From Anaerolineae bacterium (GTDB lineage: Bacteria; Chloroflexota; Anaerolineae; Aggregatilineales; UBA2796), in the NCBI GenBank assembly GCA_019637615.1, contig JAHBVJ010000009.1, positions 124,001 to 188,000 on the forward strand: a stretch of 64,000 bases of DNA, in the 5' to 3' direction. Each line of letters begins with the position of its first letter. Position 1 is the stretch's first letter. Below the pieces are notes generated by a model. It was not told the DNA's origin. It did no database searches and saw nothing but the letters and a program-made list of their open reading frames with translations. Shown one piece after another: positions 15,558-25,580 of the stretch. Made by a program: the position numbers and the translations under genes.

Positions 15558-15845
15558 GCTAATCGTTCTAAGTCTCGGCGGTTGAGCTTGGCGGCTCCTG
15601 CCCAGACCAATGGAAATACGATGACAGCCTACATCAGTGGTCGTGCCTCTCCTCATCGCCAGTTACTACGCTCCAATCCCGTAACGGAGACCGCACACCT
15701 CATACAATACGAGCCAATGTCAACAGCTCTGTCACGCTCGTGAAAATGATCACCGAATCACCCATTGTAGAACACAGTACAGAACGCAGCAACTGCGCCA
15801 ATGATCCCGTTCGCACCAGCCAATCGGATCATTTCAGGGATCATT
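15558..15845 (+). ncRNA. Putative structured non-coding RNA, copy 1
   Basis: Ends are approximate: 5' end inferred from the promoter, 3' end from the last hairpin. No open frame spans it. Visible helices are a stem-loop closed by GTCT/AGAC (15572-15575/15604-15607) with GGCGG/CTGCC and GAGC/GCTC inside; ACGATG/CATC..TCGT in about 15618-15651; CTCC/GGAG near 15671-15688; ACGAGC/GCTCGT near 15709-15740; and a terminal 44-nt hairpin ATGATCCC/GGGATCAT (15801-15844). It shares with copy 2 (49629-49933) CAGACCAATGG, CATC(AAC)GCCAGTT and the 44-nt hairpin, at nearly the same spacing. It does not match RNase P RNA, tmRNA, SRP RNA or 6S RNA signatures that I know. It may be a new RNA family. From 15846 to 15960 there is only G-rich sequence. 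Confidence 0.65.
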
Positions 15846-15960
15846 CGGAAACTCAGGGGTTGATCAACGAACGGCACCGCTCTCGGTTCCCCCTCGTTGC
15901 GAAGCGGAGAGGGGGTCAGGGGGTGAGGTTCTGAAGGGGTCGGGGGATGAGGGCTTCTTA

Positions 15961-15988
15961 CTCAGCACTAAGGACTAAGCACTCAGCA
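15961..15988. repeat. Four tandem heptamers before the Crp gene
   Basis: CTCAGCA, CTAAGGA, CTAAGCA and CTCAGCA lie in tandem, ending 8 nt from the 3' end of the minus-strand Crp-type gene. The type matches the arrays at 14835 and 49961. Confidence 0.85.
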
Positions 15989-15995
15989 CTTCCCC

Positions 15996-16700
15996 CTATT
16001 CCTCCGCCAGTTTCTCCAGCCCGTCGCGATCCACGATCGTGTAACTGCGACCATCGCGCCGCACGAGGCCGAGATCGTACAACTGGCGCAGCGCCCGACC
16101 AAGCACCTCGCGGGACGTACCAAGCACCTGCGCGATCTCGTCCTGAGACAGGGTATCCAGAGGGATGTTGACTTCCGTCTCGAAGCCGCCGCGATGCAGC
16201 AGCAGCCGCGCCAACCGACTCGGCACGGTACGGAAGCCCAAGTCATCGATGCGCTCCATCAACTGTCGATTTTGCAGCGTCAGCATCCGCACGCACGACT
16301 GCATCAGGTCGGTATCTTCCGCCATCAACTGCATCAGTGCGGCGCGGGGCAGCCAACCGATCTGGGTATCGACCACGGCTTCGGCGCTGGTCGGGTTCGG
16401 GCGTCCATCCAGCGCGGCGGTGATGTTGACGGCAGCATACGGGCGCACGTAGTTGTGTACATGTACACGCCCATCGACCATCATCCGGTACACGCGCACC
16501 AACCCACCCACCACCATGCACAACCCGCTCGGACGGTGGCCTTCAAGGAAGATCGATTGCCCCGCCGCGTACTTGCGCACGTGAATCTGCTGGTCGAGGC
16601 TGGCCTGCGTCGCCCCGCACACGCGGATGAACATCGGCACGCGGCACAGCCATTCGTGCGATAGGATAGGCAACGGTGATTTGCAATGGTTAGTAGACAT
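15996..16700 (-). CDS. Crp/Fnr-family transcriptional regulator
   Basis: In this 234-residue protein, residues about 20-140 form a cyclic-nucleotide-binding-type beta barrel (F-L-E-G-H-R-P-S-G-L). They are followed by a long dimer helix and a winged helix (about 170-225). The recognition helix reads T-S-R-E-V-L-G-R-A-L-R, preserving the R-E-x3-R trio that lets E. coli Crp read TGTGA half-sites. A perfect TGTGA-N6-TCACA site lies 3.2 kb away at the gap promoter, so that operon is a plausible target. The barrel lacks the clear cAMP-binding R-S motif and has no N-terminal cysteine cluster as in Fnr, so the effector is unknown. It starts at ATG 16700. Confidence 0.92.
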   Translation of the reverse strand: MSTNHCKSPLPILSHEWLCRVPMFIRVCGATQASLDQQIHVRKYAAGQSIFLEGHRPSGLCMVVGGLVRVYRMMVDGRVHVHNYVRPYAAVNITAALDGRPNPTSAEAVVDTQIGWLPRAALMQLMAEDTDLMQSCVRMLTLQNRQLMERIDDLGFRTVPSRLARLLLHRGGFETEVNIPLDTLSQDEIAQVLGTSREVLGRALRQLYDLGLVRRDGRSYTIVDRDGLEKLAEE

Positions 16701-16735
16701 CAGCGCACTTCATCATTCAAGCGGACTCTAAGAGT

Positions 16736-17392
16736 TTAGCGCGATGTGGTCGCAGCGAGTAGCCCGCGCCAGCCATCGATACCCTGCCACAGCGTCGTCA
16801 GTGCGAACCACGTCAGCAGCACGGCGGTGAACAGCAAGATGCCCCGGATGATGCGCGGATCGAGTTGCCGCAGTCGGTCGAAGATGCCCACCGTCAACCC
16901 GATCAGGATCATGAACGAGCCGTAGAAGGCGATGAGGAACACAGCCGCGTGCAGCAGCGACAAATGCAGCGCCTTGATCAGCAGCGGCCCGTTGACCGTC
17001 CCCCAGAACAGGTACGGCCCCGGACTCAGCAAGCCCATCATCACGCCGCGCCGCAGCACATTCAAGGAGGAAATCTGCGTCAAACTCGCGTCCACCGTCC
17101 CCCCGATCTGCGTGCCCTTTCGCCACTGCTGGATGATCCCCCACGCGATCCACAGCAGGAACAGCCCACCGACCACTTGCAACCCATAGATGAACGGTTC
17201 CGGCAGCGCGCCGAGGATGAATACAATCAAGATGATCAACGGAATATCCGTGATGATCGGCACACAGCACAGGATCAACGCTTTACGCCAGCCGAGTGTC
17301 AGGGCGCTGTTGATGGTGAAGGTCTGGAACGGGCCGGGGCCAGTCCCCGCCGTCACGCCGAGTTGCAGCCCGCGACTGATGAATTCGAGCAT
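16736..17392 (-). CDS. LysE-family membrane exporter
   Basis: The start chosen is ATG 17392 (M-L-E-F-I-S-R-G), because GGAG stands 12 nt before it and the membrane segment begins at once. Alternative starts at 17404 and 17419 lack a spaced ribosome site. About six hydrophobic helices are visible, with the LysE-type first motif G-x-G-P-G-P-F-Q-T-F and a second G-L-L-S-P-G-P-Y-L-F-W. The family exports amino acids or related small molecules driven by ion gradients; the substrate cannot be told. It lies upstream of the Crp gene on the same strand with 35 nt between, so the two may be cotranscribed. Confidence 0.85.
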   Translation of the reverse strand: MLEFISRGLQLGVTAGTGPGPFQTFTINSALTLGWRKALILCCVPIITDIPLIILIVFILGALPEPFIYGLQVVGGLFLLWIAWGIIQQWRKGTQIGGTVDASLTQISSLNVLRRGVMMGLLSPGPYLFWGTVNGPLLIKALHLSLLHAAVFLIAFYGSFMILIGLTVGIFDRLRQLDPRIIRGILLFTAVLLTWFALTTLWQGIDGWRGLLAATTSR

Positions 17393-17503
17393 GAGAGGCG
17401 ACATCTCCGGTGGATGCAATGAAACAGGGGACGTAGTGTATCACGTCCCCTCTGAGTCACCCATCACGACTGTCAACGCGTCATACGCGTTTCAAGGTGC
17501 TGG

Positions 17504-18694
17504 CTACTTGTCCTTCAACGCCACCACGCCGGGGAGTGCTTGGCCTTCGAGCAGTTCGAGGCTCGCGCCGCCGCCCGTCGAGATGTGCGTGATCTTGTCA
17601 CCGAGTCCGGCTTGCTGTACGGCAGCCGCTGAGTCGCCGCCGCCGATGATCGTGGTCACGCCCTTGCCCGTCAGATCAGCGAGGACGCCAGCCACGGCGT
17701 TCGTGCCCTTGGCGAAGTTGTCCAGCTCGAACACGCCCATCGGGCCGTTCCATACGACCGTCTTGGCGTCCGCGAGGATCTTGCGGAACTCTTCGACCGT
17801 CTTCGGGCCGATGTCGAGCATCCGCCAACCATCCGGCACGCCTTCGCTCACACTGATGGTCTTGGTGTTGGCTTCATTCTTGAAGTCATCCGCGATCACG
17901 CCGTCCACAGGCAGCACCAGCTTGCCCTTGGATTTCGCCAGCAGGTCTTTTGCCGTCTCTACCGCCGTATCTTCGACCAGCGAGCTGCCCATGCTGATGC
18001 CTTGCGCCTTGAAGAAGGTGTTCGCCATACCGCCACCGATCAAGACCTTATCGGCCTTGCTCAACAGCGACTCGATCACCTTGATCTTGTCGGACACTTT
18101 CGCGCCACCGAGAATGGCGACGAGCGGGCGGGTCGGGTTGTCAACCGCGTTGGCGAGGAAGTTGATTTCCTTCTCCATCAACAGACCAGCCACAGCGGGC
18201 AGGTATTTCGCGACGCCCTCGGTCGAGGAGTGCGCGCGATGTGCCGAGCCGAATGCGTCATTGACGAAGACATCGCCGTACTTGGCGAACTTCTGCGCCA
18301 AGTCGGGGTCGTTCTTGGTCTCGCCCTTGAAGAAGCGCGTATTCTCCAGCACGAGGATCGTGCCAGCAGGCAGCGCGTTGGCCTTGGCGACAGCAGCCTC
18401 ACTCAGGGGATCGGCCTCGAATTCGACCGTGCGCTTCATCAGCTTGCCGAGTTCAGCGGCGACGGGTTTTAGCGAGTATTGGTCTTCTGGCACGCCTTCC
18501 TTCGGACGCCCAAGGTGCGACATCAGCACCACATCTTTTGGTTGCTGCTTGAGAATGGCTTCCAGCGTCGGGATGGCGGCGGTGATGCGGGTATCGTCGG
18601 TAATGACGCCGTTTTCGATGGGGACGTTGAAATCAACGCGGACAAGCACGCGCTTGCCCTTCAGATCGACATCACGGATGGTTTGTTTGTTCAA
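17504..18694 (-). CDS. pgk: Phosphoglycerate kinase
   Basis: This 396-residue enzyme converts 1,3-bisphosphoglycerate plus ADP to 3-phosphoglycerate plus ATP in glycolysis. It begins with the family signature [12 protein letters not shown], has the substrate-binding S-H-L-G-R-P, the hinge and nucleotide motifs ([14 protein letters not shown]) and the closing [20 protein letters not shown]. Length is normal. The start is TTG at 18694, supported by AGGAGAAC upstream and by alignment to the usual N-terminus. It follows gap on the same strand across 124 nt that contain a strong hairpin, so gap-pgk is probably one operon with RNA-level tuning. Confidence 0.97.
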   Translation of the reverse strand: MNKQTIRDVDLKGKRVLVRVDFNVPIENGVITDDTRITAAIPTLEAILKQQPKDVVLMSHLGRPKEGVPEDQYSLKPVAAELGKLMKRTVEFEADPLSEAAVAKANALPAGTILVLENTRFFKGETKNDPDLAQKFAKYGDVFVNDAFGSAHRAHSSTEGVAKYLPAVAGLLMEKEINFLANAVDNPTRPLVAILGGAKVSDKIKVIESLLSKADKVLIGGGMANTFFKAQGISMGSSLVEDTAVETAKDLLAKSKGKLVLPVDGVIADDFKNEANTKTISVSEGVPDGWRMLDIGPKTVEEFRKILADAKTVVWNGPMGVFELDNFAKGTNAVAGVLADLTGKGVTTIIGGGDSAAAVQQAGLGDKITHISTGGGASLELLEGQALPGVVALKDK

Positions 18695-18768
18695 GGTGAG
18701 TTCTCCTGTTGGTTGCCCTCACCTGCATTCGCGCCCTCGGAATGAGGGGGTGTTGCACGCGCCACTCT

Positions 18769-18793
18769 CCCCTCCTCGCCGTAGGAGGAGGGG
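18769..18793 (-). other. Strong hairpin between gap and pgk
   Basis: CCCCTCCTC (18769-18777) pairs perfectly with GAGGAGGGG (18785-18793). There is no T-run. It sits in the gap-pgk intercistronic spacer and may be a processing or stability element, or part of the G-rich intergenic repeats also seen at 15890-15950. Confidence 0.5.
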
Positions 18794-18818
18794 CGGGGGA
18801 TGAGGGCGGCGTATGCGA

Positions 18819-19886
<1,068 letters not shown>

Positions 19887-19956
19887 CTACCTGACTTGTT
19901 TTGCTTAAACAAGAGCACGGCGCATATTTCTGGCGTGTATAACATCACAAGTATAT

Positions 19957-19972
19957 TGTGAAATTTATCACA
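19957..19972 (-). promoter_or_regulatory. Crp-type operator upstream of gap-pgk
   Basis: TGTGAAATTTATCACA is a perfect TGTGA-N6-TCACA palindrome. On the gap strand it ends in TTCACA, which with TATACA 15 nt further could be the promoter, so the regulator would overlap the -35 region. It also lies directly beside the stop codon of the upstream ModB gene. It matches the specificity expected of the Crp-family protein at 15996-16700. Confidence 0.65.
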
Positions 19973-19973
19973 T

Positions 19974-20777
19974 TTATTCGCTCGTGTAGTCATCGGAGGA
20001 GCGCTGCCCCAACGACTGGATGAGCAGTAAGGTGATCAGCGCTGCCGCTATCAATACGAGGCTCGTCCACAGCGCCGCGTCCAGATCGCTTTCGAGGATG
20101 GTGTAGACGAGCAGCGGCATGGTCTGGGTTTTGCCGCTGATGCTGCCCGCGAACAGGATCGTCGCACCGAATTCGCCTAAAGCACGCGCCCACCCGAATG
20201 CCACGCCTACCGTCAACGCCCGCAGCGAAAGGGGCAGCGTGATGCGCCAGAACAGCGTCAGACCGCCCGCGCCATCCACCCGCGCGGCTTCTTCAATCTC
20301 GCGTGGGACTTGCTGGAAACCGAGCTGCGCTGAGCGGATGAAGTAAGGCACCGCCACGAAGGTTTGCGCCATGACCACCGCCGTCGTCGTGAACGGAATG
20401 CTGATCCCCATGTCCGCCAGAGTCGCGCCGATCAGCCCGCGCCGCCCGAACGTGACCAGCAGCGCTAAACCCGCCACGGCGGGTGGCAGCACGATGGGTA
20501 GCTCGGTCAGGGCAATGATCAGGCGTTGGAACGGGAAGCGCCAGCGTGCGTAGACATAGGCCAGCGGCATTCCAAACAGCAGCATCACGATTACCGAAAT
20601 CGCGCTGGTGAACACGCTGAGCGTAATAGCCTGACGGACGACGGGTTTGAGCAGCACTTCTAAAGCATCGCTACCTGCCGCCCGCGTGATCAACCCGATG
20701 AGCGGCAGTAGGATCAGCAGCAACGCTGTCCCTGCGGGAATCAGCAGTAGCAGCGCGGATCGTTGTCGGAATGGCAA
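19974..20777 (-). CDS. modB: Molybdate/tungstate ABC transporter permease (ModB type)
   Basis: This 267-residue protein has about six membrane helices and the cytoplasmic EAA loop E-E-A-A-R-V-D-G-A-G-G-x3-F-W-R-I-T-L-P-L typical of binding-protein-dependent permeases. The segment P-I-V-L-P-P-A-V-A-G-L-A-L-L and the later G-W-A-R-A-L-G-E-F-G-A-T-I-L-F-A-G match ModB/WtpB. It would move molybdate or tungstate, or less likely sulfate, into the cell with ModA and ModC. Neither is adjacent, so it is an orphan here. The start appears to be TTG 20777, with GAAAGGGCG upstream. The last codon is next to the Crp-type site of gap. Confidence 0.85.
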   Translation of the reverse strand: MPFRQRSALLLLIPAGTALLLILLPLIGLITRAAGSDALEVLLKPVVRQAITLSVFTSAISVIVMLLFGMPLAYVYARWRFPFQRLIIALTELPIVLPPAVAGLALLVTFGRRGLIGATLADMGISIPFTTTAVVMAQTFVAVPYFIRSAQLGFQQVPREIEEAARVDGAGGLTLFWRITLPLSLRALTVGVAFGWARALGEFGATILFAGSISGKTQTMPLLVYTILESDLDAALWTSLVLIAAALITLLLIQSLGQRSSDDYTSE

Positions 20778-20887
20778 GCAAGCGCCCTTTCATCATATGG
20801 CATAGCAATCAAAGGTAGGCGATATTTTGCCGCGTAGTGTTACACTTTGGGAAATTTCGATTATCTCCATGTGTCCGAGGAACTCTC

Positions 20888-22123
20888 ATGAAAGCTGATC
20901 TCGACCGCTTGATGGCGGAACTCAACCTTGACGCGATTGTGGTGCTAGGCGACGAAACCCCCAACACGCAGCGCGAATACCTCACCAAGCGTGCCAGCGC
21001 TCACGGCGACATCTTCAAGAAGCGCGGCGAACCGGCTGTCTTCATCGTCAACCCGATGGAGATCGAAGAGGCGGCAAAGAGCGGCCTGATCGTCAAGACC
21101 AAGTACGACTTCGGCTTGGAGGAAGTCGCCAAACAGCACAAAGGCGACATGGAAGCCATCCAGCGCGGCATCTACCGCAATATCTTCAACGCGCTCGGCA
21201 TCAGCGGGCGAGTCGGACTGTATGGCGCGGCGGAAGTGAACTACGCGGTCAATCTGGCGATGATGCTGATGGACAGCACCATGAACATCCAGATCGTGGC
21301 GGGTGGTGACAGCGCCAAACTGTTCGCCAAGCTGTACGAGACCAAGGACGAGGAAGAGATCGTCGCGCTGAAGGAGGCGGGCGTCCTGACCAGCCAACTG
21401 GTACGTGATACGCAAGCTTTCATCAGCCAGCATTACGCCGCCAGCTTGGAAATCGGCACGCCGATCACCGATGCAGATGATAAGCCGTTGACCATTGGCG
21501 ACGTCAAGCGTTTCATCCGGCAGCGTGCCACCGATCTCGGCCTGACTGAAGAAGACACCATTTTCGCACAGGGGCGTGACGCTGGCATCCCACACAGTCG
21601 CGGCGAAGATGACGATGTGCTGCAAGTCGGGCGGTCGATTGTGTACGACATCTTCCCGCGCAAGCTCAACACGGGTTACTTCCACGACATGACGCGTACA
21701 TGGTGCATCGGGGTCGCGCCCGCCGACGTGCAAGCCGCCTATGATGACGTGATGCATGTGTTCAAGGAGACGCGCGAGGAATTCAAGAAGGCCGAGGATG
21801 CCAAGAACTTCCAGATCATCGCGTTGGACTACTTTGAGTCGAAGGGACATCCGACGCATCGTTCCGCGCCCGGTTCGATGGATGGTTATGTCCACAGCCT
21901 CGGACATGGGCTTGGTTTGAACATCCATGAAGCGCCGGGGTTCGGGTTGTACTCGACTGCCAAGCTGACCGATGGTAACGTGTTCACCGTCGAACCGGGG
22001 CTGTATTACCCTGAGCGCGGCTACGGCGTCCGCGTGGAAGATACGGTGTATCTGGATGAGACGGGCTGCCACACGCTGACCGACGCGCCCTACGACTTGG
22101 TGATCCCGATCCGGCAGAAGTAA
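20888..22123 (+). CDS. M24-family metallopeptidase (Xaa-Pro aminopeptidase-like)
   Basis: ATG 20888 (411 residues) follows CGAGGAAC and is preferred to an upstream in-frame start at 20837. After an N-terminal creatinase-like domain, the C-terminal pita-bread domain keeps metal ligands: Asp in V-Y-D-I-F-P, Asp in F-H-D-M-T-R-T, His in L-G-H-G-L-G-L-N-I-H-E, Glu in F-T-V-E-P-G-L-Y and Glu in V-R-V-E-D-T-V. It should remove N-terminal residues before proline from peptides in the cytosol. The insert H-S-R-G-E-D-D-D-V between domains is characteristic of a sub-group whose substrate I do not know. It is a single-gene unit. Confidence 0.9.
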   Translation: MKADLDRLMAELNLDAIVVLGDETPNTQREYLTKRASAHGDIFKKRGEPAVFIVNPMEIEEAAKSGLIVKTKYDFGLEEVAKQHKGDMEAIQRGIYRNIFNALGISGRVGLYGAAEVNYAVNLAMMLMDSTMNIQIVAGGDSAKLFAKLYETKDEEEIVALKEAGVLTSQLVRDTQAFISQHYAASLEIGTPITDADDKPLTIGDVKRFIRQRATDLGLTEEDTIFAQGRDAGIPHSRGEDDDVLQVGRSIVYDIFPRKLNTGYFHDMTRTWCIGVAPADVQAAYDDVMHVFKETREEFKKAEDAKNFQIIALDYFESKGHPTHRSAPGSMDGYVHSLGHGLGLNIHEAPGFGLYSTAKLTDGNVFTVEPGLYYPERGYGVRVEDTVYLDETGCHTLTDAPYDLVIPIRQK

Positions 22124-22242
22124 GCGATGATCCGTGTGGGAGGCGACATTCATTCGTCGGCGTTACGTTGAGCGCGATCATAGGCGCAACCGCTAGACTG
22201 AAAGATAGATTTCGGGGCTAAATTTATCTTACGGGAGATGCC

Positions 22243-24204
22243 ATGCGCTTCCCACGTTTTATCAAGCAGATCATTGTACTGTTGCTGCTGCTGCTGTTGC
22301 TCACGGGTAGTCTCGTCTACGGGCTGCAAGCAGCACAACCGATCCCCTACTGCTTGCTGATCCAAAAACTGCCTCGCGATTGGTATCGATATACCGACGC
22401 CCGCAACGGGCAACCGAATGTCGCCTATCGGGATTATTACACCACATTCGATATTAACGACCATTTCTTTCATTACTCACCCGACGGTAAAGCGTTCATG
22501 GCGATTTTGTCAGCGCCCTATGGCGGGCCAGATACGTTGATGGCGGGCGTACGCGGCATTGATAAATTACGGAAGCTGATCACCAAAGACTACATCACGG
22601 GAGATTGGTCGCCGGATGGCAGCGCATATGCCTATGTATTTCATGATCAGATACTACAGGTCGCCATCACGGACACCGCCGGCAACCGTGAGCGAGTTCA
22701 GGCGTTAACGGCGTTAGCGGGGATATGGTATTTCGAGCGCTGGTCGGCAGACGGCAAGTACATCGCGCTAATGTCCCCAGACGATGACTGGATTTCCGCC
22801 ACTTACCGCTTTATTGATACCGAAACGTTGGAATTGTTGCCATTGACGATCACTGCCTACGCAGAGAACAACGGGGATCTTTATGGCTCGTTTACGTGGT
22901 CATCGCAGGGACATCGCTTCGCCTACGTCGAAAACATCGACCCGAACCGCATGGCGGAGGAAGCCGAAACGCTGATCATCGCCACGCCGGAGCAGGGAAT
23001 CGAACAGCGACTTTCACTAGATGCACCGGGAGAATGGCGATTTGACTTACCGTTACGCTGGTCGCCAGATGGGCACTATGTAACGGTCAGCAGACAAGCG
23101 GTGGATCGTCAGTTCCGTACTGGTCAGCCGGGAGCTAGGAGTGGCCCAACTTGGGAATTTTGGGTGCACCACATTTTTGGTATAGATGGGCGCATTCAGG
23201 CTGATATCAATGGAGAAACCGTCTATACCAGCAGTGGCATAAAGCCCGATGCGTGGTGGTCGGCGGATAGTGCAACATGGTATTTCTGGCAGCACGATCC
23301 GGTGGAAGGGATCGAAAAAGTCGAACGGATCGAGAATAAGCCTGAGCACCTCCATAGCTATGTAAAAGCGTATCATGTGGCGACGAACACGTACCAGACC
23401 CTTGCCGAGAACGTCGCAAGTGCGCCACTGTTGCTTGATGATGCCCGGTGGTTCGCCGCTACTCTCTGGCGCGACGATAAGTTGGACATTGGCTTGTTCG
23501 CCGTCGATGGCAGCGCCCACACTTTGCTTGTCACCGATGCCACACGCGATCCGAACCCGCGCCTAATGTGGACGGCAGAGGCGAACGGCGGAACGATCGC
23601 GGCAGTGTGGTATCGCGTGGAAGCGGGCAAGCGGATCACCTCGCTAACATGGGCGCACGCGGATGGCTCGAATCCACATACTATCGATCAAGGGTTTGAC
23701 GACATTCCTGAAATGTACTGGCTACCAGATCAGCGCTCGATATTTTACATCGCCTATCGCGACGGAGCGTTGATCGCGGGTGTGGCTGATCTTGACACGG
23801 GAACATATTTTCAACTTGACGGCTTGATGAATGACGACGCCAACAACTCGATCATCGAGACGTGGGGACAAAGTTCGCATTTTTTCCCGTCACCTTCTGG
23901 AAGACATGTTGTGTTGAAAGTGGGGCATCGCGATCATGAATCGATGTACCTGTTCACGCTGGCAACGCAACAGGTTCAGCCAGTCAACATGAAAGGGTAC
24001 GCTGTCGGTAACATATACTGGGCGGCGGATGAGTCGATGTTCGCTTACACACAATATCTCGCTGATCAGACACAGGTGTTGCATATCGTAGACACAGAGT
24101 CGGTCACAATTCACGAGAGCGCACTGCCACCGCCGATCATCGATGAGACCCGTTATGATCCTGTCATTGGAATCGACTTGCAGGGCTGGAATTGGTGTCA
24201 ATAG
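22243..24204 (+). CDS. Membrane-anchored WD40/TolB-like beta-propeller protein
   Basis: In this 653-residue protein, one N-terminal membrane helix with a run of eight leucines (about 9-30) serves as signal anchor. The rest is probably outside. Propeller blades are marked by repeated W-S-x-D-G motifs: D-W-S-P-D-G-S, R-W-S-A-D-G-K, T-W-S-S-Q-G-H, R-W-S-P-D-G-H and W-W-S-A-D-S, each followed by a Y/V/L-rich strand, as in TolB-type propellers. No catalytic domain is seen. It probably binds proteins or glycans at the cell surface; there is no direct evidence for the ligand. GGGAGATGCC precedes the ATG. Confidence 0.75.
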   Translation: MRFPRFIKQIIVLLLLLLLLTGSLVYGLQAAQPIPYCLLIQKLPRDWYRYTDARNGQPNVAYRDYYTTFDINDHFFHYSPDGKAFMAILSAPYGGPDTLMAGVRGIDKLRKLITKDYITGDWSPDGSAYAYVFHDQILQVAITDTAGNRERVQALTALAGIWYFERWSADGKYIALMSPDDDWISATYRFIDTETLELLPLTITAYAENNGDLYGSFTWSSQGHRFAYVENIDPNRMAEEAETLIIATPEQGIEQRLSLDAPGEWRFDLPLRWSPDGHYVTVSRQAVDRQFRTGQPGARSGPTWEFWVHHIFGIDGRIQADINGETVYTSSGIKPDAWWSADSATWYFWQHDPVEGIEKVERIENKPEHLHSYVKAYHVATNTYQTLAENVASAPLLLDDARWFAATLWRDDKLDIGLFAVDGSAHTLLVTDATRDPNPRLMWTAEANGGTIAAVWYRVEAGKRITSLTWAHADGSNPHTIDQGFDDIPEMYWLPDQRSIFYIAYRDGALIAGVADLDTGTYFQLDGLMNDDANNSIIETWGQSSHFFPSPSGRHVVLKVGHRDHESMYLFTLATQQVQPVNMKGYAVGNIYWAADESMFAYTQYLADQTQVLHIVDTESVTIHESALPPPIIDETRYDPVIGIDLQGWNWCQ

Positions 24205-24258
24205 ATTACCATAGCGGTCAAAATTAGCGTAGAATGTGCATTTGGGGGATGTATATTC

Positions 24259-25461
24259 GTGAACGTCGATCCGGTTTTAGCCACCTTAGCCAACACCCTG
24301 CGCGCTAGTGGAGCGCTGCACACAGATTCGCTCCATCGCCTGAGCCGTCATCAATTGGATAACGGGGCGCAAGGCTACTACGTCGAGGATGAGGCCGTCG
24401 TTGGGTTGTCACTGCGCGGCGGCAACTTGACCAGCTTGCCCGACTCGATCATGAGGCTCACCGATCTGCGTCACCTCGATCTGACCAATAATCGCCTGAT
24501 CGCCTTGCCGGACACGCTCGGCAACTTGACCGCGCTCGAACGTCTCTTTCTCGATCATAATCACCTCATCGCGCTGCCCGACTCGCTAGGCGAGTTGACT
24601 TCCCTCCGCGAACTACATGTGATCCTCAACAAATTAGACGTGCTGCCTGAGTCGATTGGCAAGCTGACCGCGCTCCGTGCGCTGCACGCCATGCACAACC
24701 GTCTGACTGCGCTGCCGGAGTCGCTGTGGCAGTTGCCCGCGCTGAAACTGCTGAACGTCGGCAATAATCCGCTCCGCGCGGTGCCGGAAGACATAGGCGG
24801 GCTGTCTACGCTGACCGATTTGTACATTCACAGCAGTGAATTGACCGTGCTGCCCGACTCACTCGGCAAGCTGCGCAGGCTGCGCACGCTCGACATCGGT
24901 CACAACGCGATTGATGCGCTGCCGGAATCGCTTGGCGATCTGACACAGCTCACCTTTTTCCTGTACATCAGCAACAACCGTCTGACCGTGATTCCCGATG
25001 GGTTATTTGAACGGCTGACGACACTGCGCTACCTGAACCTCACCCACAACCAGTTGACCGCGTTGCCAGAATCGCTCGGCGCACTTGGCAGCCTGATCGA
25101 ACTGCGACTGTATAACAATTATCTGAGTAAATTGCCCGACTCCATCGGTTCGCTCACCAACCTGCTAGAACTACACTTGATGGATAATTCCCTGACACAA
25201 CTGCCCGACTCTATCGGCGGGTTGCCCAAGCTGAGGTTGCTCGATCTGCGCAACAACCGACTGAGCGGGCTGCCAGACTCGATCAGCCAGTTGCATAGCC
25301 TGACACACCTCGACTTGCGCAACAATCGCCTGCTGTCGCTACCGGATAGCCTCGCCGCGCTGCCCGCCCTCAAAAAGCTCGATTTGCGCTGGAATAAGCT
25401 GCGCACCAATCCCGCGTGGCTAGATCAACTGGAAGATCGCGGGTGCGTCGTGTTCCGCTAG
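24259..25461 (+). CDS. Leucine-rich-repeat protein
   Basis: This 400-residue protein has a GTG start at 24259, backed by GGGGGAT upstream. After about 50 residues with no recognised fold, some fourteen 23-residue LRRs follow the pattern L-P-D-S-I/L-G-x-L-T-x-L-x2-L-x-L-x2-N-x-L. There is no signal peptide or fused enzymatic domain. LRR solenoids bind proteins; bacterial cytosolic ones of this type are of unknown role, sometimes paired with small GTPases. The closest downstream gene is the GTPase Der, but that is a housekeeping protein 119 nt away and probably unrelated. Confidence 0.9.
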   Translation: MNVDPVLATLANTLRASGALHTDSLHRLSRHQLDNGAQGYYVEDEAVVGLSLRGGNLTSLPDSIMRLTDLRHLDLTNNRLIALPDTLGNLTALERLFLDHNHLIALPDSLGELTSLRELHVILNKLDVLPESIGKLTALRALHAMHNRLTALPESLWQLPALKLLNVGNNPLRAVPEDIGGLSTLTDLYIHSSELTVLPDSLGKLRRLRTLDIGHNAIDALPESLGDLTQLTFFLYISNNRLTVIPDGLFERLTTLRYLNLTHNQLTALPESLGALGSLIELRLYNNYLSKLPDSIGSLTNLLELHLMDNSLTQLPDSIGGLPKLRLLDLRNNRLSGLPDSISQLHSLTHLDLRNNRLLSLPDSLAALPALKKLDLRWNKLRTNPAWLDQLEDRGCVVFR

Positions 25462-25580
25462 TTCACCCGCCCTAGACTTAGGCTGGTCTGGCCTTTATAA
25501 TGAGGGATTGGTTGTAACTCACTACGAACTAGCGGCGAAGCTGGTTTTGTTGTTTGTGATTGTGGTCGGATTGATAAAAC

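Noticed and set aside
15558..15845. The RNA as RNase P, tmRNA, SRP or 6S RNA
   Set aside because: None of the invariant motifs of those RNAs is visible, and two diverged copies in 34 kb would be unusual for them.
14835..15988. Short tandem repeats as a CRISPR array
   Set aside because: Units are 7 nt without spacers, and no cas genes are present.
17190..18803. 537-codon plus-strand frame opposite pgk
   Set aside because: It lies antisense to a complete phosphoglycerate kinase, has no recognisable domain and no ribosome site; such mirror frames are common in G+C-rich genes.
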